64,000 nucleotides of DNA from Chitinophagaceae bacterium (GCA_947452965.1 CANGEW010000008.1:1-64000); one strand, 5' to 3'. Positions 8,862 to 16,317 are shown, counted from the first letter of the stretch. Program-made: numbers and translations. The notes: generated by a model not told the origin, from the sequence alone.

Positions 8862-8886
8862 TTGTTCAAATAATTTTCAACTTATT

Positions 8887-9864
8887 TTATTCTGGTAACA
8901 GTCCTTTTCTAAATTTTAATTTACTGGCGAGGTCTTCTTGGTCTTCTTCCAATAAAAGATCCATCACCTTTTCATATTGTTCAGTAAAAATCTCAATGAA
9001 TCCTTTTCCATCAATCAAACGGATGGGTGTTTTTTCAGGATCCTCAGCACTTTCTTTGGCTCGTTTTTGAAATGTACTCAGGGTGATAAAACAACCCTGA
9101 TGTCCTGTTTTTAATGCGCCTCTCAGATTTCTGATATCTCGTTCACCAATAGATGCTTGTTCATATCTTTTTACCTGAACCTGTAATTGAATTTTCGCCA
9201 CACCCATAACATTCAAGACACCTTCAAAATCTACACCGCCATCACCTGTTCCACCTTGTCTTTGTTTGGCTTCAAATCCTAAAGACTGAAGTACATAACT
9301 TACCAACAACTCAAATTCGTATGCATCCAGTTCCAATAATCGTTCTTTAATCTTCTCAATTAGTTTTTCAACCTCAAATGCACTTGAAACGATTGGTGTA
9401 TCATCAACAGTTCTTCCCATTGATTTCAATACCTCTGCTTCCTGTTTGATTTTAAAAACAGTCTGCATCGACCTGAGTGTGTTTTGCAGAGGAACGGAAT
9501 AAGTTGAACGACTAATTTCCATCAACCAATTTACCTTTCTACAATAAGACCATGGAAGTCCATTTGAACTATCATAATAAACATCAGATAGAACCTCACC
9601 AATCAACAGGATGTCATTATCATAAGGACATAGCAGAACATCCCCGATTTTCATTTCAAACATGAAACGGTTGATTTGTCCAATGTTTACCGCCTTCTGC
9701 ATTTTGGTTTGGTTGGGATAAACCTGATTATACATTTCTTCAATTTCTTGTTTGTTGGTTGGCATAGTTGAATGACCTTCAAACCAACCTATTGCGGCGA
9801 CACTTTTTTCCTTGAATGTGGCGGTATATCTACCATAATCCGCGCGTATAATGAATACTGACAT
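8887..9864 (-). CDS. Mrr-like restriction endonuclease with N-terminal PUA/EVE-like reader, 325 aa
   Basis: The C-terminal half (about 178-300) is an Mrr-type PD-(D/E)XK nuclease: YEFELLVSYVL with E184, GGTGDGGVD with D212, and QVQVKRY with Q230 and K232. The N-terminal 135 residues (VFIIRADYGRY, VAAIGWF, MKIGDVLLCP, LLIGEV) resemble PUA/EVE-like folds used by type IV enzymes to sense modified bases. Mrr-family proteins cut methylated DNA. It starts two bases after the XRE gene's stop and is followed 25 bases later by the type IIG enzyme. Because the neighbour methylates adenine, this enzyme presumably tolerates that mark. Nuclease assignment is strong; the reader assignment is moderate. Confidence 0.85.
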   Translation of the reverse strand: MSVFIIRADYGRYTATFKEKSVAAIGWFEGHSTMPTNKQEIEEMYNQVYPNQTKMQKAVNIGQINRFMFEMKIGDVLLCPYDNDILLIGEVLSDVYYDSSNGLPWSYCRKVNWLMEISRSTYSVPLQNTLRSMQTVFKIKQEAEVLKSMGRTVDDTPIVSSAFEVEKLIEKIKERLLELDAYEFELLVSYVLQSLGFEAKQRQGGTGDGGVDFEGVLNVMGVAKIQLQVQVKRYEQASIGERDIRNLRGALKTGHQGCFITLSTFQKRAKESAEDPEKTPIRLIDGKGFIEIFTEQYEKVMDLLLEEDQEDLASKLKFRKGLLPE

Positions 9865-9866
9865 AG

Positions 9867-10052
9867 TTAATCTTTAATTAGGTCTGTTATTTTGACCTTT
9901 AGGATAATTGAAATTTGTTTAAGTGTAACTAAACTTGGGTTTGTTTGGTTATTACACCAATAACTAACCGTAACCTTTGATACCCCTAATTGATCAGCCA
10001 ATTGTTGTTGCTTAATATTTTTAAGTTTCAACACTTCCTTGATTCTTAGCAT
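9867..10052 (-). CDS. XRE-family HTH regulator (controller-like), 61 aa
   Basis: The whole protein is one Cro/C1 HTH domain: IKQQQLADQLGVSKVTVSYW is the helix-turn-helix at about residues 13-32 and TNPSLVTLKQIS follows. It is the first gene of the minus-strand restriction operon, with only two bases between its stop and the Mrr-like start. Restriction-modification operons commonly begin with such a small controller protein that delays nuclease expression after entry into a new host. That role is inferred from size and position. The promoter would lie in 10053-10130, which contains TTGACA and TAACTTTA on the minus strand, 23 bases apart, but not a perfect consensus. Confidence 0.85.
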   Translation of the reverse strand: MLRIKEVLKLKNIKQQQLADQLGVSKVTVSYWCNNQTNPSLVTLKQISIILKVKITDLIKD

Positions 10053-10392
10053 TTCAAATATTAATATTTTTTGGAATTGCGTAAAGTTAAGGTGAAATTA
10101 TAACACGATTGTCAAGATTTGGATAAGTGTGCAACAATAACAGAGATTCGTGTATTTTGATGTAAAACACTGGATTCCATTTATTGCAAATCCGGGACAA
10201 TCTGGTGAGATTTATATTAAAAAACGATAATCACCTTACAAGACTAGTAAAATCGACTGGTGCAAATCTAATTGCGTCTGGTTAATAGTATACTCTGTTT
10301 TACAACTTTGGGAAGGGGGGTGAGCGGAATTGGGGGGATGGGAAACCGGAGGTTTGAACTATCGTTCATCTACCCTTCGGGTGTTGAGAGTA
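10053..10392. other. intergenic region with restriction-operon promoter area and a G-rich tract
   Basis: The left part (10053-10140) should hold the promoter of the restriction operon. The right part holds four G runs on the plus strand (10310-10312, 10315-10320, 10332-10337, 10340-10342), which fit a G-quadruplex pattern and stand out in AT-rich DNA. Next to the replication-like gene's stop is a short palindrome (ACCC TTC GGGT). No gene is visible here. Confidence 0.45.
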
Positions 10393-11157
10393 TTATTTCA
10401 CCAATTTTTCTAAAAAGTAATTATGATGCCTCCTAATTTCAATTATACTAGATTCGAATTTACTCAAACCTAGTGAATTAATTATTTCCAATGCTTCCTC
10501 AAGACTGGCACCCAAAATCAAATTAAAAAACTGAGTCCAACCAAACTGATCTACCAGTGCTTTTACATCTGCGCAAAAAACTCTGTCCTCATTCTGGGTT
10601 AATTGGTCATATTCAATCCCTGAAATTTTTTTAAATTTTTCGTACTTTATTTTTATATCTAGATTTCCTGTTGATTTATCTTTAGCAATAACCATCTCTA
10701 TATCTTTTGTTTTATCTATATCTCTATCTTTCTCTTTACTTTTATCTATCTCTTTATCTTTAGGGTTATTTGGGTTTTGAAAAAAACCATCTGGGTTATT
10801 TGGGTTATTTATTAAACCACTTGGTTTTTTAATTTTTGGTCTACCACCTTTTCTGCCATTAATTCGATTACCCTCAACCTTTTGTTGATACTTTTCAATA
10901 TTGTAGTCAAATACATCCGTTGCACCAGCAAAAAACAAACTTGCCGCTTTACTCATGGGTACCAGATCTCCTCCCGTGTGGTATCTAAAGATGTTTGTAA
11001 GAATCGTACTCTTTTCTTTATCATTGAGTATCTCAATGCTTGAGCTCCAGTTAAGTTTCAGTAAAATGTTACTTGGGTTAATTTCATTTTCATTTTTTGT
11101 TGCTTTCATTATTTCTGTTTTTGAATTTTTATTGGGATACCATGTATTCCATTTCAA
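10393..11157 (-). CDS. DUF6291-like replication-associated protein, 254 aa
   Basis: The N-terminal third (about residues 28-100, LLKLNWSSSIEIL, ILTNIFRYHTGGD) resembles the DUF6291-type domain found in phage and island replication proteins. It is followed by RINGRKGGRPK, a basic patch common in that family. The middle is a low-complexity linker made of NNPNNP and charged Lys/Asp repeats. The C-terminal domain (about 190-250) contains FGWTQFFNLILGASLEEAL, of unknown role. ATG at 11157 is used here; the internal ATG at 11109 (MKATKNENE) is about equally likely because neither has a ribosome site. A part in initiating island replication is inferred, not shown. Confidence 0.65.
   Translation of the reverse strand: MKWNTWYPNKNSKTEIMKATKNENEINPSNILLKLNWSSSIEILNDKEKSTILTNIFRYHTGGDLVPMSKAASLFFAGATDVFDYNIEKYQQKVEGNRINGRKGGRPKIKKPSGLINNPNNPDGFFQNPNNPKDKEIDKSKEKDRDIDKTKDIEMVIAKDKSTGNLDIKIKYEKFKKISGIEYDQLTQNEDRVFCADVKALVDQFGWTQFFNLILGASLEEALEIINSLGLSKFESSIIEIRRHHNYFLEKLVK
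10695..10806. repeat. in-gene low-complexity tandem repeats
   Basis: A pyrimidine-rich stretch of repeated TCTAT/TCTTT units (about 10695-10760) is followed by two copies of GGGTTATTTGGGTT (10763-10776 and 10793-10806). They encode the KDKEID-type charged run and the NNPNNP linker of the replication-like protein. Copy number could change by slippage without hitting either folded domain if it changes in threes. Confidence 0.6.
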
Positions 11158-11229
11158 TTATAAATATTACGCATTTTTGAAAAATACATGTGGCTTCAAA
11201 AAATATTTTTGGGAATACTTTTTATGAGA

Positions 11230-11246
11230 TTCATGATATTTATGAA
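11230..11246. promoter_or_regulatory. inverted repeat before the ribbon-helix-helix gene
   Basis: TTCAT and ATGAA flank a seven-base GATATTT spacer, ending nine bases before the ATG of the ribbon-helix-helix gene. Ribbon-helix-helix proteins often bind such repeats in their own promoter, so this is a candidate operator shared with the divergent replication-like gene. Confidence 0.35.
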
Positions 11247-11254
11247 GAAATGAA

Positions 11255-11434
11255 ATGATGAAAACACAGAAACAAAATCTAAAGACAGAATTTATACGAT
11301 TAAGAATTGATGCTGTTGAAAAAAATCGATTAGAAAGGTTGTGCAGTATTACAAGAAGACAAAAATCAGATCTTATTCGTGAATCATTATTCGAACTATA
11401 CAAGAAAAAATATCCGGAGTGTTTAAAAGATTAA
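11255..11434 (+). CDS. ribbon-helix-helix (CopG/MobC-like) protein, 59 aa
   Basis: This short gene begins ATGATG at 11255 and ends TAA at 11432-11434. The product has the ribbon-helix-helix pattern: a beta strand TEFIRLRI (about 11-18), helix VEKNRLERLCS (about 21-31), turn TRRQKSDLIRESLFEL as the second helix. Such proteins repress their own promoter, or act as accessory DNA-binding partners of relaxases (MobC/MbpA type). No relaxase gene is found nearby, so the regulatory or replication role is more likely here. It is divergent from the replication-like gene. The larger minus-strand frame across it is a shadow. Confidence 0.75.
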   Translation: MMKTQKQNLKTEFIRLRIDAVEKNRLERLCSITRRQKSDLIRESLFELYKKKYPECLKD

Positions 11435-11546
11435 TACTCTAATTTGGACTAGTCCCAAAGCAGTAACGTCTGTGCAAATGACAATTGAATCTGAACAAAT
11501 TTTCAATTTTCTGGAAAAAATTCCAGAACTTTTTAAGTGATATTCT

Positions 11547-11620
11547 CCCCCCTATTTGTACTATAGATTAAAAGCTATGTAGTAAGGGGATACCCCAGCA
11601 CCCCCGGGAGGGAGGGGTGG
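11547..11620. other. G/C-run cluster upstream of the 347-aa gene
   Basis: In AT-rich surroundings this stretch carries CCCCCC (11547-11552), GGGG (11586-11589), CCCC (11593-11596), CCCCCGGG (11601-11608), GGG and GGGG (11610-11617). Parts can pair as ATACC with GGTAT (11590-11624) or stack as a G-quadruplex. It resembles the composition of the tract at 10310-10342 on the other side of the replication and ribbon-helix-helix genes. Possible roles are replication or transfer origin; none is proven. Confidence 0.4.
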
Positions 11621-11661
11621 TATTTTGAATTTTATTAAATTGCCAAATTAATATCATCAAG

Positions 11662-12705
11662 ATGAATATACATATTACATGCACTCCAGAAATTACCAAT
11701 ACATTGATCATTGATGTGTGTGAAGAATTGAATGCTTCAAAAGGGGTATTAAATTTTATTGCTTCTGACATCCTTTCTCAATCCCAGTTGAATAAAATCG
11801 ATAAAAATTTCAATAAAATCAAGACTATAGATTCAGTGTCTTTTAATGATTTGTTTAAGATTTGTGATGGTTTTAGAAATTTAAATGATATCAATGATGA
11901 TGAATTTGTAGTAGTTCTCACTTCGATTAGGAATCAATTAAATTGGTTTAGCGCATGTGAAAAACGAAATATTTTTATTGATACAAATGATTGGGATAAG
12001 TTTACCGGAAAAAATCCAAAATATGGGATATGTTATCAGGTAATCGAGAATATTTTCCAATCCTTAATAGGAATCAATTACGAAAATGCAGGAAGACACC
12101 CGAATGTTCATTTCGAAAAAGATGGTTGCATCAATGATTTTTGCAAGAAGAAGTTAGATGTTGCTTTTAAGCTTCGAATGGCGGATATCTGTGACAAATG
12201 TCAACAAGAAGCAGAGAAATTCAATGTTGACATTGACATAATGAATCACATTCAAGACATAATGGAAAACATTAGAAAAAATGTAAGAAAGCTCAATACT
12301 AACGAGAATATAAAGTTGGAAAAAGTCACAATTGACAGAAAAGGAAATATTAGGATCGGGAAAAAAATAGTTGATATGAAAGAGTTACCATCAACTCTAT
12401 TTATATTTTTTTTAAATCATCAACAACCCATTAGTAAAACGACTCTGAAAAGATATTTCAATAAGATTCTAGGAATTTATGAGAAAGTTGACGGCCGGGG
12501 AAATTCAAAGACTATTGAAAAACTAATTGACCCCAATGGTAAAGCATTCAGACAAAACAAATGGAGCGCAAATCACGCAATTAGTCAATTGCTTAAAGAA
12601 TCAGTTGTTGGGTATTATATTATTGATGAAGTAGAAGGAAATAAGTACTTCATAAGTCTCTCTCAAGAATACAAGGAAATTGACGATAATTTGACCTTGT
12701 TTTAA
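11662..12705 (+). CDS. cysteine-cluster protein with C-terminal winged-helix-like domain, 347 aa
   Basis: Not securely recognised. Residues 1-185 form a domain ending in a four-cysteine cluster: C156-x4-C161-x15-C177-x2-C180, preceded by H146 and H150. This spacing recalls the zinc cluster that follows the active site of archaemetzincin-like proteases, but the HExxH signature is absent. A helical linker (about 186-215) leads to a C-terminal domain (about 235-345) resembling a winged helix or transcriptional-regulator-like fold (LPSTLFIFFLNHQQPIS, ending GNKYFISL). I have the impression that this C-terminal type occurs in bacterial conflict genes. A strong terminator follows at 12728-12764. 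Function unknown. Confidence 0.6.
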   Translation: MNIHITCTPEITNTLIIDVCEELNASKGVLNFIASDILSQSQLNKIDKNFNKIKTIDSVSFNDLFKICDGFRNLNDINDDEFVVVLTSIRNQLNWFSACEKRNIFIDTNDWDKFTGKNPKYGICYQVIENIFQSLIGINYENAGRHPNVHFEKDGCINDFCKKKLDVAFKLRMADICDKCQQEAEKFNVDIDIMNHIQDIMENIRKNVRKLNTNENIKLEKVTIDRKGNIRIGKKIVDMKELPSTLFIFFLNHQQPISKTTLKRYFNKILGIYEKVDGRGNSKTIEKLIDPNGKAFRQNKWSANHAISQLLKESVVGYYIIDEVEGNKYFISLSQEYKEIDDNLTLF

Positions 12706-12727
12706 AATCAATCTAAAATCATAGGGT

Positions 12728-12764
12728 AAAGACGTCTTCAGAAATTCTCAGGAGACGTCTTTTT
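12728..12764 (+). terminator. rho-independent terminator
   Basis: AAAGACGTCT (12728-12737) pairs perfectly with AGACGTCTTT (12753-12762), followed by T residues. It ends the transcript of the 347-residue gene 23 bases after its stop. Confidence 0.85.
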
Positions 12765-12788
12765 CGTTGTTTGCAGAGATTTTTTTAC

Positions 12789-12806
12789 TTGAGCTTTGTG
12801 GCTCAA
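12789..12806. promoter_or_regulatory. inverted repeat upstream of the 180-aa gene
   Basis: TTGAGC and GCTCAA flank a six-base TTTGTG spacer, about 108 bases before the start of the next gene. It may be an operator or a leader hairpin; there is no T tract, so it is not a terminator. Confidence 0.35.
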
Positions 12807-12913
12807 ATAATAGTTATGCATATACGAATAAGAAGTCCAACTCAATATTGATTATGTTAATCACAGCAATAGAAATAGGTAATATCATTAATTATAAATT
12901 AAAAAAATTAAAT

Positions 12914-13456
12914 ATGTCAAAAAGAAATTCTCTTATAGAAAAAGCGGCTCGCAGAGAAAGAAAGCTTGCCAATAAACTGAGTCAAGAAAACTTAAACCCT
13001 AAATTCAATTTCACTAAGGAAAGTACTGAAAAGAACTCAAATAATAAAGTAGGAATAGTTATCGAATTGGTGATGAAATCGGGTGAATCAAAACCTGTCT
13101 TTTTTGAAACAGACAGGGATGAGTTTTTTGAGGTCATTGAAAATCTCAAATGCGAAAAAGATATAGAAAGTCAAAAAGAGGGATGGTTCCAAATCCTTGT
13201 ACTTGCATTAATGGAGATTAATCCTGTTGACCATACTTTTTTTAATGCTGCAGTTTTATCTATTGCCTCAACAAGTGCCTTCATGGATTTACACAATCAA
13301 TATCCAAACAAACCGATTGGGTTCAGCATAATGATTCATGAACATCAATATGGATACCAGATACATAAGATGTCTTATGAATTATGGCAGGAGATTTTTA
13401 ACCATCACAATTCGTCACTTAATTTGAAATTAAAAAAGTTGAGTGCGAAGTACTAG
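12914..13456 (+). CDS. unknown protein, 180 aa
   Basis: Unrecognised. The ATG at 12914 (MSKRNSLIEKAARRERK) is preferred because the frame upstream of it reads as a non-coding-like hydrophobic and low-complexity stretch. The protein opens with a strongly basic helix (about 3-25), then a folded domain rich in acidic and aromatic residues: VIELVMKSGESKPVFFETDRDEF near 53 and a histidine-containing segment IMIHEHQYGYQIHKM near 140. No catalytic motif is identifiable. It ends 48 bases before the ART-like gene at 13505, on the same strand, so they may be a two-gene unit such as an immunity protein and toxin. That is a guess from layout. Confidence 0.6.
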   Translation: MSKRNSLIEKAARRERKLANKLSQENLNPKFNFTKESTEKNSNNKVGIVIELVMKSGESKPVFFETDRDEFFEVIENLKCEKDIESQKEGWFQILVLALMEINPVDHTFFNAAVLSIASTSAFMDLHNQYPNKPIGFSIMIHEHQYGYQIHKMSYELWQEIFNHHNSSLNLKLKKLSAKY

Positions 13457-13504
13457 TAATTATTTAATCAAAACCTTTCGGTGTATAGGTTAACCGATTT
13501 TTTT

Positions 13505-14473
13505 ATGAATAAGTTATTATACCACTATACCACATTTGGAAATTTGGAAAAAATAATTAAATCAGGTTTTTTAATGGTTTCTCCATTGGAAAAGAAAAAT
13601 AAAATTAAACGTCCTGCCCTCTGGTTGACACAAAATCCAAATTGGGATAATACCGCTACAAAAGGTTTTTATGATAAAAACACTGGAAAAGCTAGATCGC
13701 TAACTTTTGAAGAGCAGGACAGTATGTTTGGTTGCGTAAGAATAACCATAAGATACAGAGATAAATATTGCAACTGGGAAACATTCAAGCAAGTATCTAA
13801 AGAATCTATAGAGTTGCGTAATCAATTGGAAATTATTGGAATCGAACAGGGTTCAAACCCTAATGACTGGTATGTTTCATTTGAAGATGTAGCCAATACG
13901 GATTTTTTTGCTATAGATTTTTGGAATGGATCGAAATGGGAAAATGTATTTAATGAAGAAACTGAATTATTATCAACTAAATCTGGGAACAGAGATAATC
14001 TGAACACAAAAAAAATGCAAAAGCAAAATACGGAATTTGAAGTTGAATTGGAATCGAACGAAAGTATAATTGGTCTTTCAATAGACTATTACTTCACAGA
14101 CGGTTCACGTAAATATTTTTCCTTTGAAATGAAAAAAGATTTTTTTCAAAAGACCGTTGATTTAACGAAAAAGTATGGCATTAGTAAAGACGAAAAGAAT
14201 GAACTAAAAAGGAGAATCGCATGTTCATTAAATAAATTAGAATGGGACTCAAATGAACTTTTAGTTGATTGCATGGAATTAGCAACTTCATTTGATTCAA
14301 TTCTGCAAACTTATAACCGCAGTGACAATAAAAATTTTGGGTATTTTATTGAGTTAAGAGAAAAAGATGATTCTGAAAAGGTTTTTGGCGTTGATTTTCC
14401 TTCATGGACAAAAATGGATGATAAACTTGCTAAGTCTTCAATAATTCTTAATTCGAATATTCCATTAAACTAA
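13505..14473 (+). CDS. possible ADP-ribosyltransferase-like two-domain protein, 322 aa
   Basis: The start at 13505 (MNKLLYHYTTFGNL) is chosen over an upstream in-frame ATG at 13481 because LYHYT followed by LEKIIKSGF is the typical first strand and helix of a fold seen in DarT/ART-like enzymes. Next come the segment RPALWLTQNP (about 37-46) and NDWYVSFEDV near 119. The first domain spans about 160 residues. A second, unrelated domain (about 180-315) contains repeated acidic-aromatic strands and no motif I know. ART-like toxins modify proteins, DNA or RNA using NAD. The assignment rests on a few short motifs and is tentative. A terminator follows at 14564-14599. Confidence 0.5.
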   Translation: MNKLLYHYTTFGNLEKIIKSGFLMVSPLEKKNKIKRPALWLTQNPNWDNTATKGFYDKNTGKARSLTFEEQDSMFGCVRITIRYRDKYCNWETFKQVSKESIELRNQLEIIGIEQGSNPNDWYVSFEDVANTDFFAIDFWNGSKWENVFNEETELLSTKSGNRDNLNTKKMQKQNTEFEVELESNESIIGLSIDYYFTDGSRKYFSFEMKKDFFQKTVDLTKKYGISKDEKNELKRRIACSLNKLEWDSNELLVDCMELATSFDSILQTYNRSDNKNFGYFIELREKDDSEKVFGVDFPSWTKMDDKLAKSSIILNSNIPLN

Positions 14474-14563
14474 TTTTTGATCTGCGCCGATTTTTTTTAC
14501 ATGTTTAATCAAATATAATTTGTCTGCAGTTTTAATCAGCATTGCCAGTTCACCAGTTTTTAT

Positions 14564-14599
14564 ATCTTCCAGAAATTATTTTTTGGAAGATTTTTTTTT
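14564..14599 (+). terminator. rho-independent terminator
   Basis: ATCTTCCA (14564-14571) pairs with TGGAAGAT (14584-14591), and inner AAA/TTT pairs extend the stem. A run of nine T follows. It separates the ART-like gene from the excisionase-integrase operon. Confidence 0.85.
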
Positions 14600-14656
14600 G
14601 CAACATTTTTTCTCTATATTCTAAATAATAAAGAATGAAATTAAAAAAAATGAAAA

Positions 14657-14959
14657 ATGAATTTTGAAACAGATGACTTGGTTAAGTTTATTACTAACCT
14701 AGTTAAAGAATCAGTCCGAGGGGTGTTCAAAGAAGAACTACCCGAAATGGAAAATCGACTTATCAAAAAAGGTCGAACTCTAACACGGGAAGAGTCCGCC
14801 GTTAAACTAGGAGTCTCACCAAATACCATTAGTAGATTTATTAATGATGGTAGGTTAACCAATGTGGGTATTGGTAGGAAAATCCTCATAAACGAAAGTG
14901 AACTTGATGGGTTCACAAAATTTAAAAATGTAAAATCATGGGAGTATCTTTCTATGTAA
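14657..14959 (+). CDS. excisionase-like HTH protein, 100 aa
   Basis: A MerR-type (HTH_17) domain covers about residues 45-95: RTLTREESAVKLGVSP is the first helix-turn-helix, NTISRFINDGRL the recognition helix, and IGRKILINESEL the wing. The N-terminal 40 residues form a predicted helical extension. Small HTH_17 proteins beside island integrases serve as recombination directionality factors or repressors. The last 22 bases overlap the integrase start in a different frame, so the two are translationally linked. The role in excision is inferred from position. Confidence 0.82.
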   Translation: MNFETDDLVKFITNLVKESVRGVFKEELPEMENRLIKKGRTLTREESAVKLGVSPNTISRFINDGRLTNVGIGRKILINESELDGFTKFKNVKSWEYLSM

Positions 14960-16230
14960 AACCGTCACAAAAAAACCAAACCGTTTCGGTACACTGTTCA
15001 GTAAAATTTCACGGTGTACAACGGTTGACATTCCGGGTACCAGACCTTACGGTGAACAAAAAGGACTGGGGAAAAGGAAAAATGAAAACAGGACGAGGAG
15101 TCCATAACTCTTCTTCAGTTCAACGACTGCTGGACAAACAACGAACCAATATCGAAGAGTTCTACCGGGAATTTTGGATTCAAAAGAATCGAAGACCAGA
15201 CCGAGAGGAAATACACAAATACATTACCTCCAATGTGGAACTAAAAGACTATTTTCCAACCAAAAAAGTCAGTGATGTATTGGTACAGATTAAAAAAATC
15301 ATTGATGATCGTGAGTCCGGTAAGGTACTGAACCAAGGTAAGTTGTTTTCAAAGACCACCATTCGGAACTACAGGTCTAACCTAAACAGACTAACGGAGT
15401 ATTGTAACCACCTCAACCAGAAAACGATTTCATCCACCGATATAATCAAAAAGGATTTCATACTCGGGTTTGAAAATTTCCTGACCATAGAACAGGATTT
15501 GAAATTGAACACGGTGGGTGAAGGATTGAAGACACTGAAATCGTTCCTCGAGGTATTATACTCCCAGGACATAATACCATTCAACCCGTTCAGGAAGTTC
15601 AAAATTTCTCCCGCAAAAGAACACTCAACCTCCATCGCATTGGATGAAGAAGAGTTGGAGGAACTGTATCAGTTGGATTTGAGTCACAACCCCACCCTTG
15701 AATTGGTTCGTGACCAGTTTTTGGTACTGTGTTGGACAGGATTACGAATTTCAGATTTCAAGTCATTCAACGAGATTCCCAAAGACCAGTTGGTCATAAA
15801 CATCAACACCAAGAAAACGCACCAAAACTCGGGTATTCCAATTTTTCCCATGGCACAGAAGATATTGGATAAATACAACGGTCATTTTCCGCGGTTGATA
15901 TCAGAACAGAAAATGAACGACAACCTCAAAATCATTGGTAAAATGACCAAGAGTTTGAACCGTCATGTTGAGGTGAGTTATACTAAAGGTGGTAAGAGAG
16001 TAAAAGAAATCAAAAAACGCTTCGAATTACTTTCAAACCATGTCGGCCGTAGAACCATGATTACAAGGTTGGTTTCAATGGGATTCTCAGACCGTGAATG
16101 TATGTTGGTGTCTTCACACCATACGACCAAGAATTTAAATGTATATGTGAAGAGTAACACAAAGAACACATTGGAGAGGATGATAACCAAGGTAAAGGAG
16201 TTGGAACAAAATAAGGACAACCATGGTTGA
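14938..16230 (+). CDS. int: tyrosine integrase of the island, 430 aa
   Basis: Catalyses site-specific insertion and excision of the island at tRNA-Leu(UAA). An Arm DNA-binding domain occupies about residues 1-90 and a core-binding SAM-like domain about 108-215. In the catalytic domain the conserved residues are R270 (WTGLRISDF), K293 (TKKTH), H368 and R371 (NHVGRR), H394 (SSHH) and nucleophile Y403 (NVYVKS). All five are present, so the enzyme looks active. It overlaps the excisionase-like gene by 22 bases and ends 87 bases before the attachment core. A bidirectional hairpin (16282-16306) closes the transcript. The length and domain order match Bacteroidota island and conjugative-transposon integrases. 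Confidence 0.95.
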   Translation: MGVSFYVKPSQKNQTVSVHCSVKFHGVQRLTFRVPDLTVNKKDWGKGKMKTGRGVHNSSSVQRLLDKQRTNIEEFYREFWIQKNRRPDREEIHKYITSNVELKDYFPTKKVSDVLVQIKKIIDDRESGKVLNQGKLFSKTTIRNYRSNLNRLTEYCNHLNQKTISSTDIIKKDFILGFENFLTIEQDLKLNTVGEGLKTLKSFLEVLYSQDIIPFNPFRKFKISPAKEHSTSIALDEEELEELYQLDLSHNPTLELVRDQFLVLCWTGLRISDFKSFNEIPKDQLVININTKKTHQNSGIPIFPMAQKILDKYNGHFPRLISEQKMNDNLKIIGKMTKSLNRHVEVSYTKGGKRVKEIKKRFELLSNHVGRRTMITRLVSMGFSDRECMLVSSHHTTKNLNVYVKSNTKNTLERMITKVKELEQNKDNHG

Positions 16231-16281
16231 TAACCCAAATTCCAGCTCCCGTTTTTACTACCACAGAGGTACAGAAACAAC

Positions 16282-16306
16282 AAAACCCACGCCAGTCGTG
16301 GGTTTT
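16282..16306. terminator. bidirectional terminator at the island's right end
   Basis: AAAACCCACG (16282-16291) and CGTGGGTTTT (16297-16306) form a perfect ten-base-pair stem with loop CCAGT. The flanking A and T tracts allow it to stop both the integrase transcript and minus-strand tRNA-Leu transcription. It would replace the tRNA terminator that integration moved to 60-83. Confidence 0.75.
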
Positions 16307-16317
16307 GACATTTACAA

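Noticed and set aside
11167-11403. 78-aa minus-strand frame
   Set aside because: It is antisense to the ribbon-helix-helix gene, whose product fits a known fold, and has a Phe/Ser/Cys-rich shadow-like composition.
11255-12705. Relaxase gene expected beside the ribbon-helix-helix gene
   Set aside because: The next gene (11662) lacks the HUH or tyrosine motifs of relaxases, so mobilisation is not claimed.
12767-12913. N-terminal extension of the 180-aa gene
   Set aside because: The extra 49 residues cover an inverted repeat and very AT-rich DNA, and the natural basic start is the ATG at 12914.
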